Source: Oscillospiraceae bacterium
Lineage (GTDB): Bacteria; Bacillota; Clostridia; Oscillospirales; Oscillospiraceae
DNA: 64,000 nt
Direction of reading: 5' to 3'
Assembly: GCA_017527825.1 (NCBI GenBank)
Contig: JAFXPO010000047.1
Coordinates: 62,001-126,000 of the forward strand
Shown here piece after piece: positions 33,201 to 40,515 of this stretch. Position 1 is the stretch's first letter. Each line of letters begins with the position of its first letter. The notes below the pieces were generated by a model. That model did not search any database. It was not told where the DNA came from and saw nothing but the letters and a program-made list of their open reading frames with translations. The translations under genes were made by a program, and so were the position numbers.

Positions 33201-33946
33201 TCCAATTTCAGGAGCGCCTGCCGCGCTCCGGCAATCACAGGGGAATCCTCGCTGAGGTCAAACACACTTTTGCCCCGCACGTCGTTTTGCGCCTGCTGTG
33301 CGTCTGCCTCGATCACCGCCAGCACCTCCGCGCCCGCGATGTCGGGATCGGTGACCAGCTCCGGGCGGGTAGCGCGGTTGATGATGACGCCGCACTTGTC
33401 GTACATCACCAGCTCATCCGCCACGCGCTTGATGGTGTCGATGACCTGATAGCCCTTGCGGCTCTGGTCGGTGATGAGCAGCAGGTGCGTCACCTTTTCC
33501 ATCACGCGGCGATTGATCTGCTCGATGCCTGCCTCGCCGTCAATCACCACAAAGTCGAAGTCGCCAGAAAGCAGGCTGATGACCTCCTTCAGGTAGCCGT
33601 TCACGGTGCAGTAGCAGCCAGCGGTCTCCGGCCGCCCGATGGCGAGAAACGCGAAGCCCCGCGTCTCCACCATGGAATCAAAAAGACGGAACCGAGCTTC
33701 GGCGATCAACTCGTCCGGGTTGGTTTTTGTGGCGTCCGTGGCAAGGCTTTTGCGGATGTCGTCCAGCGTCTCTGTCACCTCGACGCCCAGCGCCGTGGAA
33801 AGTCCGACGGCGGGGTCAGCGTCAATGGCAAGAATTCTCGCCTCAGGGTGTTGCTCCGTGAGCAACCGCAGCACCGCGGCGGAAAGAGACGTCTTGCCGA
33901 CGCCGCCCTTTCCCGCGACGGCAATGATCTTCGCGCCCAATCGCAT
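33197..33946 (-). CDS. CooC-type metal-insertion ATPase (249 aa)
   Basis: SIMIBI/MinD-fold ATPase: deviant P-loop GKGGVGKTS, AIDADPAVGL, and a switch segment VVIDGEAGIEQ. The segment IGRPETAGCYCTVNGYLK matches the CooC signature with the CxC pair that binds Ni (or Zn) at the dimer interface. CooC/AcsF proteins mature CODH or acetyl-CoA synthase. No CODH gene is in the window; the only ACS-related gene is the truncated one in this operon. First gene of the operon. GTG 33949 and ATG 33946 are both possible starts. Confidence 0.9.
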   Translation of the reverse strand: MRLGAKIIAVAGKGGVGKTSLSAAVLRLLTEQHPEARILAIDADPAVGLSTALGVEVTETLDDIRKSLATDATKTNPDELIAEARFRLFDSMVETRGFAFLAIGRPETAGCYCTVNGYLKEVISLLSGDFDFVVIDGEAGIEQINRRVMEKVTHLLLITDQSRKGYQVIDTIKRVADELVMYDKCGVIINRATRPELVTDPDIAGAEVLAVIEADAQQAQNDVRGKSVFDLSEDSPVIAGARQALLKLE

Positions 33947-33990
33947 CACCCCTTCCGCGTAGTATCGAGCTACTCCAATATGACTTATCT

Positions 33991-34019
33991 ATTGTACCAT
34001 GGAATCTGACGCTTGACAA
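33991..34019 (-). promoter_or_regulatory. Promoter of the CooC/HgdB redox operon
   Basis: Minus-strand -35 TTGTCA (34014-34019), 17-bp spacer, -10 TACAAT (33991-33996). It lies 45 bp upstream of the first start. Confidence 0.75.
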
Positions 34020-34049
34020 CAGCTATTTGTGGAAATCCGACAAATGAGG

Positions 34050-34078
34050 TTGCCGGAGAGCGCGGCTTATGGTATACT
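34050..34078 (+). promoter_or_regulatory. Promoter of the M3-like peptidase gene
   Basis: -35 TTGCCG (34050-34055), 17-bp spacer, -10 TATACT (34073-34078). Divergent from the redox operon promoter. Confidence 0.68.
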
Positions 34079-34106
34079 ATGGTAAAATTGTTTTGCAGGA
34101 TGGAAA

Positions 34107-35792
34107 ATGATGAACCACATACGAAAGCTTTTGGCGCTTCTGCTCTCCGCGCTGCTCCTGCTCACGCCCGCATCAGCAGGGTATTATGAGGCGTTCCGCC
34201 ACAGCGAAGTCCCCTTCGATCAAATGGTTTACACCGGCATCGATGTGGACGCCGTGAGCGCGTTCTGCGACCGTTTTATGCAGGAACCAGCCGCGCTCTA
34301 TCCCGATCTGCTGGCGCTATACGATGAAATCTACACACAAAACGAGCTTGCCTACATCACGATGTGCCAGCGTCCCGGCGACGAAGCCGCCGCTGACGAA
34401 GCCGGACGCGCCGGTGACGCGTTCGCTGACGCCAGCGACCGCATCTACAGTGCGCTGAGCGAGGCGCTTTCCGGTTCCGACGGAGTGGCTCTGGCGGCGC
34501 TGATGCCGGAGGGGCAGTCAGAGGGTTTCACAAACTACGCGCCGCTGTCCGACGAGGATTCCGCGTCGATGAGCGCGGAGGATGAGCTGATCCGCCGGTA
34601 CTACCTGCTGCCGGAGGACGAAGACTATGCCGACGCGGCGGGCGAGGTGTATCTGCGTCTCGCATCGCTGCGCCGCACGGAGGCGGAGCGCGCCGGATTT
34701 GACAGCTACCCGGAATATGCCTATTACACGCTTTACGGGCGGGAATATGAACCGGCGGATATGCGCGCCTTGCAGCGCGTCGTAAAGGATCAACTCGCGC
34801 CGCTGCTGGTGCGCTGCTACGAGTCCTCCGCGGCACTGCCTGACGACGCGCCGCCTGCGGACGAGGAACTTCTGGGAAACATCGCCGCGCGCATTGGCGA
34901 GATTTCACCGGAGCTGAACGAGGCGATGGAGTATCTGCTGCGCAACCGTCTCTACCGCTTCGGCACCGGCGAGGAGTTGCTGGACATGGGCTACACCGCC
35001 GCTCTGCCCGCTTACCGCGCCGCGTTCATCTTCAACTGCGCGGACACCGCGTTTCGCGCCTACAAGGACACCGTTCACGAGTTCGGGCACTTCAACGCAG
35101 CGTACCACGACCCGACACCCATGCTCTACCAGCTGGATAACAGCGACGTCGCAGAAATTCAGTCTCAGGGGCTGGAGCTTCTGTTTCTCCCCTTTTTGCA
35201 GGATATCCTCGCGGACAGCGAGCAGGAGCACAGCGCCGTCGCCGTTACCGTGCTGGGCGAAATGCTGGATTCGATCGTCAGCGGATGCCTGTATGATGAG
35301 TTTGAGCAGACGGTATACGCTTCGCCGGAGCTTACGGTGGACGGGCTGCACGCGCTGGAACAGAAGCTGTTGAAAGAGTACAAGCTCACTGCGCTCTTCG
35401 GCACGGAACCGGGCTGGTTTTACATCAACCACCTCTTTGACCGTCCCTGCTACTATATCTCCTATGCCACTTCCGCGCTTGCCTCGCTGGATATCTGGCT
35501 GATGTCGCTCCATGACCGCGATGCCGCCGTAGACACCTACCTGAAGATCTCCGCGGCACGCACGGACGCGTGGTTGTTTGACGTGCTGTACGACAACGGG
35601 CTGTGCGATCCCACCGACCGGAACGACCTCAAGCGCCTCGCATCAGAGCTGACGCGGGAGATCGATCCGACGGTCGGACGCGCGACGCCCCGCGCGGTCT
35701 GGTACGGCGTCGGCGGCGTCGCGATTCTGGGCGCCATCCTTGTTTTCCGGCGCGGCAGATCGTCCGCCAACGCAGAATCATTCGAGGAATAA
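34107..35792 (+). CDS. Secreted, membrane-anchored M3-like metallopeptidase (561 aa)
   Basis: Signal peptide of about 23 residues (LLALLLSALLLLTPASA, cut near AGY). A catalytic zinc motif HEFGH at residues 324-328 and a downstream Glu region (AEIQSQGLELLFLPFL) match the M3/oligoendopeptidase pattern, and YINHLFDRPCYYISYATSALASLDIW resembles the substrate-binding Tyr/His segment. A C-terminal helix (VWYGVGGVAILGAILVF) with a basic follow-up anchors it to the membrane, catalytic part outside. Most M3 peptidases are cytosolic. Substrate unknown. A single gene ending at a bidirectional terminator. Confidence 0.82.
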   Translation: MMNHIRKLLALLLSALLLLTPASAGYYEAFRHSEVPFDQMVYTGIDVDAVSAFCDRFMQEPAALYPDLLALYDEIYTQNELAYITMCQRPGDEAAADEAGRAGDAFADASDRIYSALSEALSGSDGVALAALMPEGQSEGFTNYAPLSDEDSASMSAEDELIRRYYLLPEDEDYADAAGEVYLRLASLRRTEAERAGFDSYPEYAYYTLYGREYEPADMRALQRVVKDQLAPLLVRCYESSAALPDDAPPADEELLGNIAARIGEISPELNEAMEYLLRNRLYRFGTGEELLDMGYTAALPAYRAAFIFNCADTAFRAYKDTVHEFGHFNAAYHDPTPMLYQLDNSDVAEIQSQGLELLFLPFLQDILADSEQEHSAVAVTVLGEMLDSIVSGCLYDEFEQTVYASPELTVDGLHALEQKLLKEYKLTALFGTEPGWFYINHLFDRPCYYISYATSALASLDIWLMSLHDRDAAVDTYLKISAARTDAWLFDVLYDNGLCDPTDRNDLKRLASELTREIDPTVGRATPRAVWYGVGGVAILGAILVFRRGRSSANAESFEE

Positions 35793-35827
35793 AAAAAGAG
35801 AACGTACACATGTACGTTCTCTTTTTT
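35792..35827. terminator. Bidirectional terminator between the peptidase and rplL
   Basis: Stem AAAAAAGAGAACGTAC / GTACGTTCTCTTTTTT around a short loop, with A- and T-tracts on each side; between convergent genes. Confidence 0.9.
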
Positions 35828-35843
35828 ACTGGTAGGAAGTGTC

Positions 35844-36212
35844 TTACTTGAGTTCGACCTTCGCGCCGGCCTCTTCGACCTTCTTCTTGAGCTCTTCGGC
35901 CTCGTCCTTGCTGACGCCTTCCTTCAGAGCCTTCGGAGCGCTCTCGACGAACGCCTTCGCCTCAGCCAGACCCAGACCGGTGATCTCGCGGACGACCTTG
36001 ATGACCTTGATCTTCGCGGCAGCGTCAAAGCCGGCGAGAATGACGTCGAAGTCGGTCTTCTCCTCAGCGGCGGGAGCGGCAGCAGCGGCGGGAGCAGCCA
36101 TAGCGGCAGCGGAAACGCCAAACTCTTCCTCGAGGGCGTGGACGAGCTCAGAGAGCTCCAGAACGGTCAGAGCCTTGATCTCTTCGATCATAGCAGTCAC
36201 TTTCTCAGACAT
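35844..36212 (-). CDS. rplL: 50S ribosomal protein L7/L12 (122 aa)
   Basis: Stalk protein that recruits translation factors. N-terminal dimer domain ([20 protein letters not shown]), an Ala/Pro hinge, and the C-terminal domain with the conserved [24 protein letters not shown] segment. AGGAGG precedes the ATG. It ends at a terminator facing the M3-like peptidase, so rpoB, which usually follows, is not here. Normal length. Confidence 0.98.
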   Translation of the reverse strand: MSEKVTAMIEEIKALTVLELSELVHALEEEFGVSAAAMAAPAAAAAPAAEEKTDFDVILAGFDAAAKIKVIKVVREITGLGLAEAKAFVESAPKALKEGVSKDEAEELKKKVEEAGAKVELK

Positions 36213-36260
36213 GGTAAAGTTCCTCCTGATTAGAATATTGTTTTTGGTTGGATAGATGGA

Positions 36261-36812
36261 TTACTCTGCGGCGGGAGCGGATTCCTCAGCGGGAGCCTCG
36301 GCGGCTTCCTCAGCGGGAGCGCCCTGCTTCTCGGCGATCTGCTTGAGCACGACAGCCAGACCCGTGATGGGAGCCAGCATGGTGCCGAGCACCTGCGCCT
36401 GCAAAACGGGCAGAGCCGGGATCGAAGCAAGGGAGTTGATGGTCGCCATGTCGATGACCTGACCATCCATAAAGCCGCCCTTGATTTCGAACTTGTCGTT
36501 CAGCTTCTTCGCGAAGTCAGCGATCACACGGGCGGGCGCCACGGGGTCGCTCGCAATGGCGAGGGACGTGGTGCCGTTGAGCTGGTCATCCAGCGCCTCA
36601 AGACCGACGTTGTTGAACGCGCGGCGGAGCATGGTGTTCTTGATAACAGCATACTCAACCTCGTTCTCACGGCACGCCTTGCGAAGCTCGGTGTCCTCAG
36701 CCACGGTAATGCCCTTGTAGTCGACGATAACGCCGGCGGCAGCGTTCTTGAGCTTCTCACTCAAGCTCTCCACGATCGCCTGCTTCTCAGACAGGACTTT
36801 TGCGTTAGGCAT
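36261..36812 (-). CDS. rplJ: 50S ribosomal protein L10 (183 aa)
   Basis: Base of the L7/L12 stalk. ATG 36812 is preferred, as GGAGGTGA lies 8-9 bases before it; a longer in-frame start uses the SD itself. LSEKLKNAAAGVIVDYKGITVAE and NTMLRRAFNNVG are family segments. The C-terminal tail is Ala/Glu/Pro-rich and acts as the helix that binds L7/L12 dimers. Regulated by the L10 leader upstream. Confidence 0.97.
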   Translation of the reverse strand: MPNAKVLSEKQAIVESLSEKLKNAAAGVIVDYKGITVAEDTELRKACRENEVEYAVIKNTMLRRAFNNVGLEALDDQLNGTTSLAIASDPVAPARVIADFAKKLNDKFEIKGGFMDGQVIDMATINSLASIPALPVLQAQVLGTMLAPITGLAVVLKQIAEKQGAPAEEAAEAPAEESAPAAE

Positions 36813-36840
36813 TCTGGGTTTCACCTCCATTGGAATTTGT

Positions 36841-36858
36841 GACGTGCATCCGCACGTC
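36841..36858 (-). other. Hairpin upstream of the rplJ Shine-Dalgarno
   Basis: Perfect GACGTGC-ATCC-GCACGTC repeat in the L10 leader between the attenuator and the rplJ start; no T-tract. Its role in translation is a guess. Confidence 0.5.
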
Positions 36859-36873
36859 GGGAAAGAGGTGCGT

Positions 36874-36916
36874 TCGAAAAGAAAACTGTCCTCATGCCCA
36901 AAGGCACAAGGACAGT
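36874..36916 (-). terminator. Attenuator in the L10 leader
   Basis: Stem ACTGTCCTtgTGCC / GGCAtgAGGACAGT (36885-36916) with one two-base internal mismatch, followed on the minus strand by TTTTCTTTTC (to 36874). It sits between the L10-binding site and rplJ. Confidence 0.82.
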
Positions 36917-36992
36917 CTAAAGCAATGTAACTTGCTGTCCTCGGCAGGACTTACGCGGCAAGCCGCACCTGCTGTCTTTGGAACGCTCCGTT

Positions 36993-37021
36993 ATTATATT
37001 CAGACCGACTGAAAAAGTCAA
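36993..37021 (-). promoter_or_regulatory. Promoter of the rplJ-rplL operon
   Basis: -35 TTGACT (37016-37021), 17-bp spacer, -10 TATAAT (36993-36998) on the minus strand. Confidence 0.88.
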
Positions 37022-37048
37022 GCCCAAATATCTTGTTTTTTGCCTTGC

Positions 37049-37738
37049 TTACAGCTTGGCGGTCGCCATCTTGACGCCGGGGCCCATGGTGGACGCGACG
37101 ACGCAGGACTTGATATACTGACCCTTGGCGGCGGCAGGCTTCGCCTTGATGATGGCGCCCATCAGCGCGTCGAAGTTCTCCGCGAGCTTTTCCGGACCGA
37201 AGGAAACCTTGCCGATCGGGCAGTGGATGATGTTGGTCTTGTCGAGACGATACTCGACCTTACCGGCTTTGGACTCCTGGACAGCCTTGGCAACGTCGGG
37301 GGTGACGGTACCGGCCTTGGGAGAGGGCATCAGACCCTTCGGACCGAGCACCTTACCGAGACGACCAACCACGCCCATCATGTCCGGGGACGCGATGACG
37401 ACGTCGAAGTCAAACCAGTTCTCCTTCTGGATCTTTTCCACGAGATCCATCTCGCCGACGTAATCCGCGCCGGCTTCTCTGGCGGCGTCCGCCTTGTCGC
37501 CCTTGGCGAAGACAAGCACGCGGGCGGTCTTGCCGGTGCCGTTCGGGAGGACGATCGCGCCGCGGACCTGCTGGTCGGCGTGACGGGAGTCAACGCCCAG
37601 GCGGACGTGCAGCTCAACAGTCTCGTCGAACTTGGCGGAGGCGGTCTTGCAGATCAGACCGAAGCCCTCTGCCGGCTCATACTGAGCGTTTCTATCGATC
37701 TGCTTTGCAGCATCCTGATACTTCTTACCTCTAAACAT
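37049..37738 (-). CDS. rplA: 50S ribosomal protein L1 (229 aa)
   Basis: Binds 23S rRNA at the mobile L1 stalk and represses its own mRNA in many bacteria. [47 protein letters not shown] and the close [11 protein letters not shown] are standard. ATG 37738 has GGAGG upstream. Its likely target is the stem at 38206-38247 upstream of rplK, 18 bp after which rplA follows rplK. Confidence 0.98.
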   Translation of the reverse strand: MFRGKKYQDAAKQIDRNAQYEPAEGFGLICKTASAKFDETVELHVRLGVDSRHADQQVRGAIVLPNGTGKTARVLVFAKGDKADAAREAGADYVGEMDLVEKIQKENWFDFDVVIASPDMMGVVGRLGKVLGPKGLMPSPKAGTVTPDVAKAVQESKAGKVEYRLDKTNIIHCPIGKVSFGPEKLAENFDALMGAIIKAKPAAAKGQYIKSCVVASTMGPGVKMATAKL

Positions 37739-37756
37739 ATCTGCTTACCTCCCCTC

Positions 37757-38182
37757 TCAGTCTTCCACCACGACGCCCATGGAGCGCGCGGTGCCGGCGA
37801 TCATGCTCATAGCCGCCTCAAGGCTGCCGGCATTGAGGTCGCGCATCTTCATCTCGGCGATCTTCTGGATGGACGCCTTGGAAATCTTGGCGACCTTCTC
37901 CTTGTTGGGCACGCCGGACGCCTTCTCGATGTTGCACTCCTTCTTGATGAGCACAGCCGCGGGGGGCGTCTTGGTGATGAAGCTGAAGGAACGGTCGGCA
38001 TACACGGTGATGACGACGGGGATGATGAGACCCATGTCATTCTTGGTACGCTCGTTGAATTCCTTGGTGAACGCCGCAATGTTGACGCCGTGCTGACCGA
38101 GCGCGGGACCGACAGGGGGCGCGGGAGTTGCTTTGCCTGCAGGAATCTGCAGCTTAACGAAACCGACTACTTTCTGTGCCAT
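37757..38182 (-). CDS. rplK: 50S ribosomal protein L11 (141 aa)
   Basis: Part of the GTPase-associated centre. Opens with [20 protein letters not shown] and [15 protein letters not shown], the classic L11 N-terminus; [15 protein letters not shown] links to the C-terminal RNA-binding domain ending with [13 protein letters not shown]. Full length. AAAGGAGG precedes the ATG. Follows nusG with a 109-bp gap that holds a structured leader. Confidence 0.98.
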   Translation of the reverse strand: MAQKVVGFVKLQIPAGKATPAPPVGPALGQHGVNIAAFTKEFNERTKNDMGLIIPVVITVYADRSFSFITKTPPAAVLIKKECNIEKASGVPNKEKVAKISKASIQKIAEMKMRDLNAGSLEAAMSMIAGTARSMGVVVED

Positions 38183-38205
38183 TACATATGGCCTCCTTTT
38201 ATAAA

Positions 38206-38247
38206 TGTGGTAACGAGCGAGGCGCGGCTTTTCGCGTCTCTCCCACT
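38206..38247 (-). promoter_or_regulatory. Probable L1-binding mRNA structure upstream of rplK
   Basis: On the minus strand GTGG ... CCAC forms an outer stem (38243-38246 with 38207-38210) around an asymmetric internal loop and an inner stem GAGACGCG / CGCGCCTC (7 of 8 pairs). This fits the stem-internal-loop-stem pattern by which L1 binds the L11 operon mRNA. Identification is by pattern only. Confidence 0.55.
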
Positions 38248-38291
38248 TTGCCGCTTGCGCGGCTCATCGCGGTTAGCGATATTCGCGGGGT

Positions 38292-38819
38292 TTACTGGTC
38301 TACGACCTCCACCTGATCGAGCTCCAGCTCAACAGGGGTCTCGCGCCCGAACATGGACACGACCACGCAGACTTTGTTTTTCTCGGCGTCAATCTCATCG
38401 ACCGTTCCGATGAACGTCGCGAGCGGTCCGTCGGTGATCTTGACCTGATCGCCGACATTGTAGAGCACGACGATCTCGTGCTTCTCCATGCCGAGAGCCT
38501 GAACCTCCTCCTCGGTGAGGGGGATGGCGTTGTTGGCGGAACCGACAAAACCGGTCACGCCGCGGATGTTGCGGATCAGATGCCAGGTGTCATCCGTCAT
38601 GATCATCTTCACAAGCACATAGCCCGGAAAGACCTTGCGTTCGACTTCCTTCGTCTCGCCCGACTCGGTGACCTCGGTCACGGTCTCCATCGGGATACGG
38701 ATGTCGAGGATTTTGTCCTCAAGATGCCGGTTCGCGACGAACTTTTCGATCGCAGTCTTGACGGCATTCTCATAACCGGAGTAGGTATGGGCGACATACC
38801 ACTTTGCGCTCTCGGCCAT
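38292..38819 (-). CDS. nusG: Transcription termination/antitermination protein NusG (175 aa)
   Basis: Binds RNA polymerase and couples it to translation. N-terminal NGN domain begins AKWYVAHTYSGYENAVK and contains KVFPGYVLVKMIMTDDTWHLIRN and GVTGFVGS; the C-terminal KOW motif is VGDQVKITDGPLATFIGTVDE. Length matches the family. Follows secE by 13 bp in the standard rpmG-secE-nusG order. Confidence 0.98.
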   Translation of the reverse strand: MAESAKWYVAHTYSGYENAVKTAIEKFVANRHLEDKILDIRIPMETVTEVTESGETKEVERKVFPGYVLVKMIMTDDTWHLIRNIRGVTGFVGSANNAIPLTEEEVQALGMEKHEIVVLYNVGDQVKITDGPLATFIGTVDEIDAEKNKVCVVVSMFGRETPVELELDQVEVVDQ

Positions 38820-38832
38820 GATCTGCCCTTTC

Positions 38833-39045
38833 TCAGCCCGCGAGACCGATCAGCAGATGCACTGCCGAAACGGCGGCATAGTCGAAGACCCAGATGCATA
38901 CGCCAACCACGAGGGAGAACATCAGCACCGTGCCGGTGTCCTTCATCGTCTTCTTGGGCGCGGGCCAGACGACCTTTTTCAGTTCGCTTTTCATTTCACG
39001 GAACCACTTGCCGCGGTCCTTCTTTTCCTTCTTTTCTTCTGCCAT
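38833..39045 (-). CDS. secE: Preprotein translocase subunit SecE (70 aa)
   Basis: Small Firmicute-type SecE: basic N-terminal segment KKDRGKWFREMKSELKKVVWPAPKKTMKDT (read in two parts), then one membrane helix (TVLMFSLVVGVCIWVFDYAAV). It clamps SecY in the translocon. SD is weak (AAAGG). It sits between rpmG (18-bp gap) and nusG. Confidence 0.95.
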   Translation of the reverse strand: MAEEKKEKKDRGKWFREMKSELKKVVWPAPKKTMKDTGTVLMFSLVVGVCIWVFDYAAVSAVHLLIGLAG

Positions 39046-39063
39046 GATTCTACAACCTTTCGC

Positions 39064-39213
39064 TTACTTCGTTTCGCTGTGGACGGTATGCTTCCTGCAG
39101 AAGGGACAATACTTGTTCAGTTCAAGCTTGTCCGGGGTGTTCTTCTTGTTCTTGATCGTGTTGTAGTTTCTCTGCTTGCACTCATTGCAACGGAGAGTGA
39201 TCTTCACGCGCAT
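39064..39213 (-). CDS. rpmG: 50S ribosomal protein L33 (49 aa)
   Basis: A 49-residue protein starting at ATG 39213 after AAGGAGGTGCC. The four zinc cysteines are present as CNEC and CPFC, with the basic stretch [21 protein letters not shown] between, so this is the zinc-binding (C+) form. First gene of the rpmG-secE-nusG operon. Confidence 0.96.
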   Translation of the reverse strand: MRVKITLRCNECKQRNYNTIKNKKNTPDKLELNKYCPFCRKHTVHSETK

Positions 39214-39269
39214 AACGGCACCTCCTTATTTGATTGCCTCCCTGCGTAGATTGAAGAGGATTGTTCCCC

Positions 39270-39297
39270 GTGCGCGTGAAAAGCGAAAAACGCGCAC
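39270..39297 (-). other. Leader hairpin of the rpmG operon
   Basis: GTGCGCGT / ACGCGCAC stem (8 bp) in the 5' leader between the promoter at 39330-39359 and rpmG. No T-tract; role unknown. Confidence 0.4.
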
Positions 39298-39329
39298 AAA
39301 AAGAAAGCCCTCTTTCACAGGTAAGAGTG

Positions 39330-39359
39330 ACTATACCACAACTTACCCGGAAAGGTCAA
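39330..39359 (-). promoter_or_regulatory. Promoter of the rpmG-secE-nusG operon
   Basis: -35 TTGACC (39354-39359), 18-bp spacer, -10 TATAGT (39330-39335) on the minus strand. Confidence 0.65.
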
Positions 39360-39381
39360 GCTTTTTTTCTGCTTTTCGGAG

Positions 39382-39409
39382 AAAAAAGCGGCTCTTCACG
39401 AGCCGCTTT
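39382..39409 (-). terminator. Terminator of the acpP-rnc operon
   Basis: Stem AAAGCGGCTC / GAGCCGCTTT (39385-39409) followed on the minus strand by a run of T (to 39382). The rnc stop codon is in the 5-nt loop. Confidence 0.88.
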
Positions 39410-40094
39410 CCATTTTTGCTTCCAATTGCTCCAGCGCAGAGCGTGCCGCGTTCTGCTCCGCCTCTTTTTTGCTGTGACCGGTGCCCGTTCCGGCGACCTC
39501 GTCGCCCAGCATGACCGCGATGGTGAAGGTCTTGGCGTGATCCGGTCCGGTCTCATCGGTCAGCCGGTAGCGCAGGACGTGATTCGGTGTGCGCTGTACC
39601 AACTCCTGCAACGCGGTCTTATAGTCGCGCCGCTGCCGGACAATGGTCGCCTCCGCCGCGCCGTCAAGCAGCATGCGGTGGATCAGCGCTGACGCAGGCT
39701 CGATCCCGCCGTCGAGATACATCGCGGCGATGACCGCCTCAGTGGCGTCCGCCAGAATCGACGGGCGCTCCCGCCCGCCGCCTGCCTCCTCTCCGTGACC
39801 GAGGCACAGGCAGCGTCCCAGCTCCAGCCGCTGCGCCACCTCGTACAGGCTCTCCTCGCACACCAGCCGCGCACGGATGCGCGTCAGGTCGCCCTCCGGC
39901 GCGTCGGGATGCTTTTCGAAGAGGAACTCGGCGGTCACGAAGCCCAGCACGCTGTCTCCCAAAAACTCCAGACGCTCGTTGCTGACCGCCTCCTCCCCGC
40001 GATGCTCGTTCGCGTAAGAGCTGTGGCGCAGCGCCTCGCGCAGCAGGGCTGTATTCTTAAAATGGTAGCCCAGCGCTTCCTCCAATGCCTGCAT
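39396..40094 (-). CDS. rnc: Ribonuclease III (232 aa)
   Basis: Cleaves double-stranded RNA in rRNA maturation and mRNA decay. ATG 40094 chosen for AAAAGGAGAACAACC; the longer frame runs into the terminator. Signature NERLEFLGDSVLGF carries catalytic acidic residues; DATEAVIAAMYLDGG is the second acidic cluster; the C-terminal dsRNA-binding domain starts at DYKTALQELVQ and includes GTGHSKKEAEQNAARSALEQL. All standard. Confidence 0.97.
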   Translation of the reverse strand: MQALEEALGYHFKNTALLREALRHSSYANEHRGEEAVSNERLEFLGDSVLGFVTAEFLFEKHPDAPEGDLTRIRARLVCEESLYEVAQRLELGRCLCLGHGEEAGGGRERPSILADATEAVIAAMYLDGGIEPASALIHRMLLDGAAEATIVRQRRDYKTALQELVQRTPNHVLRYRLTDETGPDHAKTFTIAVMLGDEVAGTGTGHSKKEAEQNAARSALEQLEAKMESGS

Positions 40095-40111
40095 GGTTGT
40101 TCTCCTTTTCT

Positions 40112-40146
40112 TCGAAAACAAGAATGCCCCGCGCAGGCGGGGCATT
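40112..40146 (-). terminator. Hairpin/terminator between acpP and rnc
   Basis: Perfect AATGCCCCGC / GCGGGGCATT stem (40123-40146), then TTCTTGTTTTC on the minus strand. As rnc has no separate promoter I can see, it may be a partial terminator lowering rnc relative to acpP. Confidence 0.7.
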
Positions 40147-40154
40147 GCTTCCTA

Positions 40155-40400
40155 TCAGTTTATCTTGCTGCTCAAGTACTTCACGCAGTCGCCCACCGTC
40201 TTGAGCTGCGCGAGATCATCCTCTTCGATCTCATCGAGTTCGAATTCCTCTTCCATCGCCATCACCAGCTCCACCAGATCGACGGAGTCGGCGCCGAGGT
40301 CGTCCGTAAACGAGCTACCCATGGTGATTTCGTCCTCATCGAGCGCGAATTGCTCCGCGATCAATTCCTGCAGCTTGCTGAAAATTTCTTCCGGGGTCAT
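40155..40400 (-). CDS. acpP: Acyl carrier protein (81 aa)
   Basis: Carries acyl chains in fatty acid synthesis. The phosphopantetheine Ser is in [10 protein letters not shown], within an acidic four-helix protein of normal length. GGAGGAG precedes ATG 40400. It has its own promoter at 40455-40483, is downstream of plsX and upstream of rnc, a common acpP-rnc order in Firmicutes. Confidence 0.97.
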   Translation of the reverse strand: MTPEEIFSKLQELIAEQFALDEDEITMGSSFTDDLGADSVDLVELVMAMEEEFELDEIEEDDLAQLKTVGDCVKYLSSKIN

Positions 40401-40454
40401 AGTTCTCTCCTCCTGAGAAACGTAGCGCGATATGCGCTAATTTTACTTACAGGA

Positions 40455-40483
40455 ATCCTACAACAAAGGCTATGCGCTGTCAA
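40455..40483 (-). promoter_or_regulatory. Promoter of acpP(-rnc)
   Basis: -35 TTGACA (40478-40483), 17-bp spacer, -10 TAGGAT (40455-40460). A small inverted repeat TAGCGC-GATAT-GCGCTA (40423-40439) lies in the leader. Confidence 0.8.
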
Positions 40484-40515
40484 GAGGCTTTTCCGCAAAA
40501 AATGTCGCGCGGGTA

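Larger units (their letters stand above)
36813..36986 (-). ncRNA. Ribosomal protein L10 leader (rplJ-rplL mRNA leader)
   Basis: The transcript leader from the promoter at 36993-37021 carries the conserved L10-leader strings AGACAGCAGGTGCG and CCTGCCGAGGACAGC (minus strand, near 36945-36982), the site bound by excess L10-L12 complex. A terminator hairpin (36885-36916) lies downstream, so binding probably works by attenuation. Confidence 0.85.
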
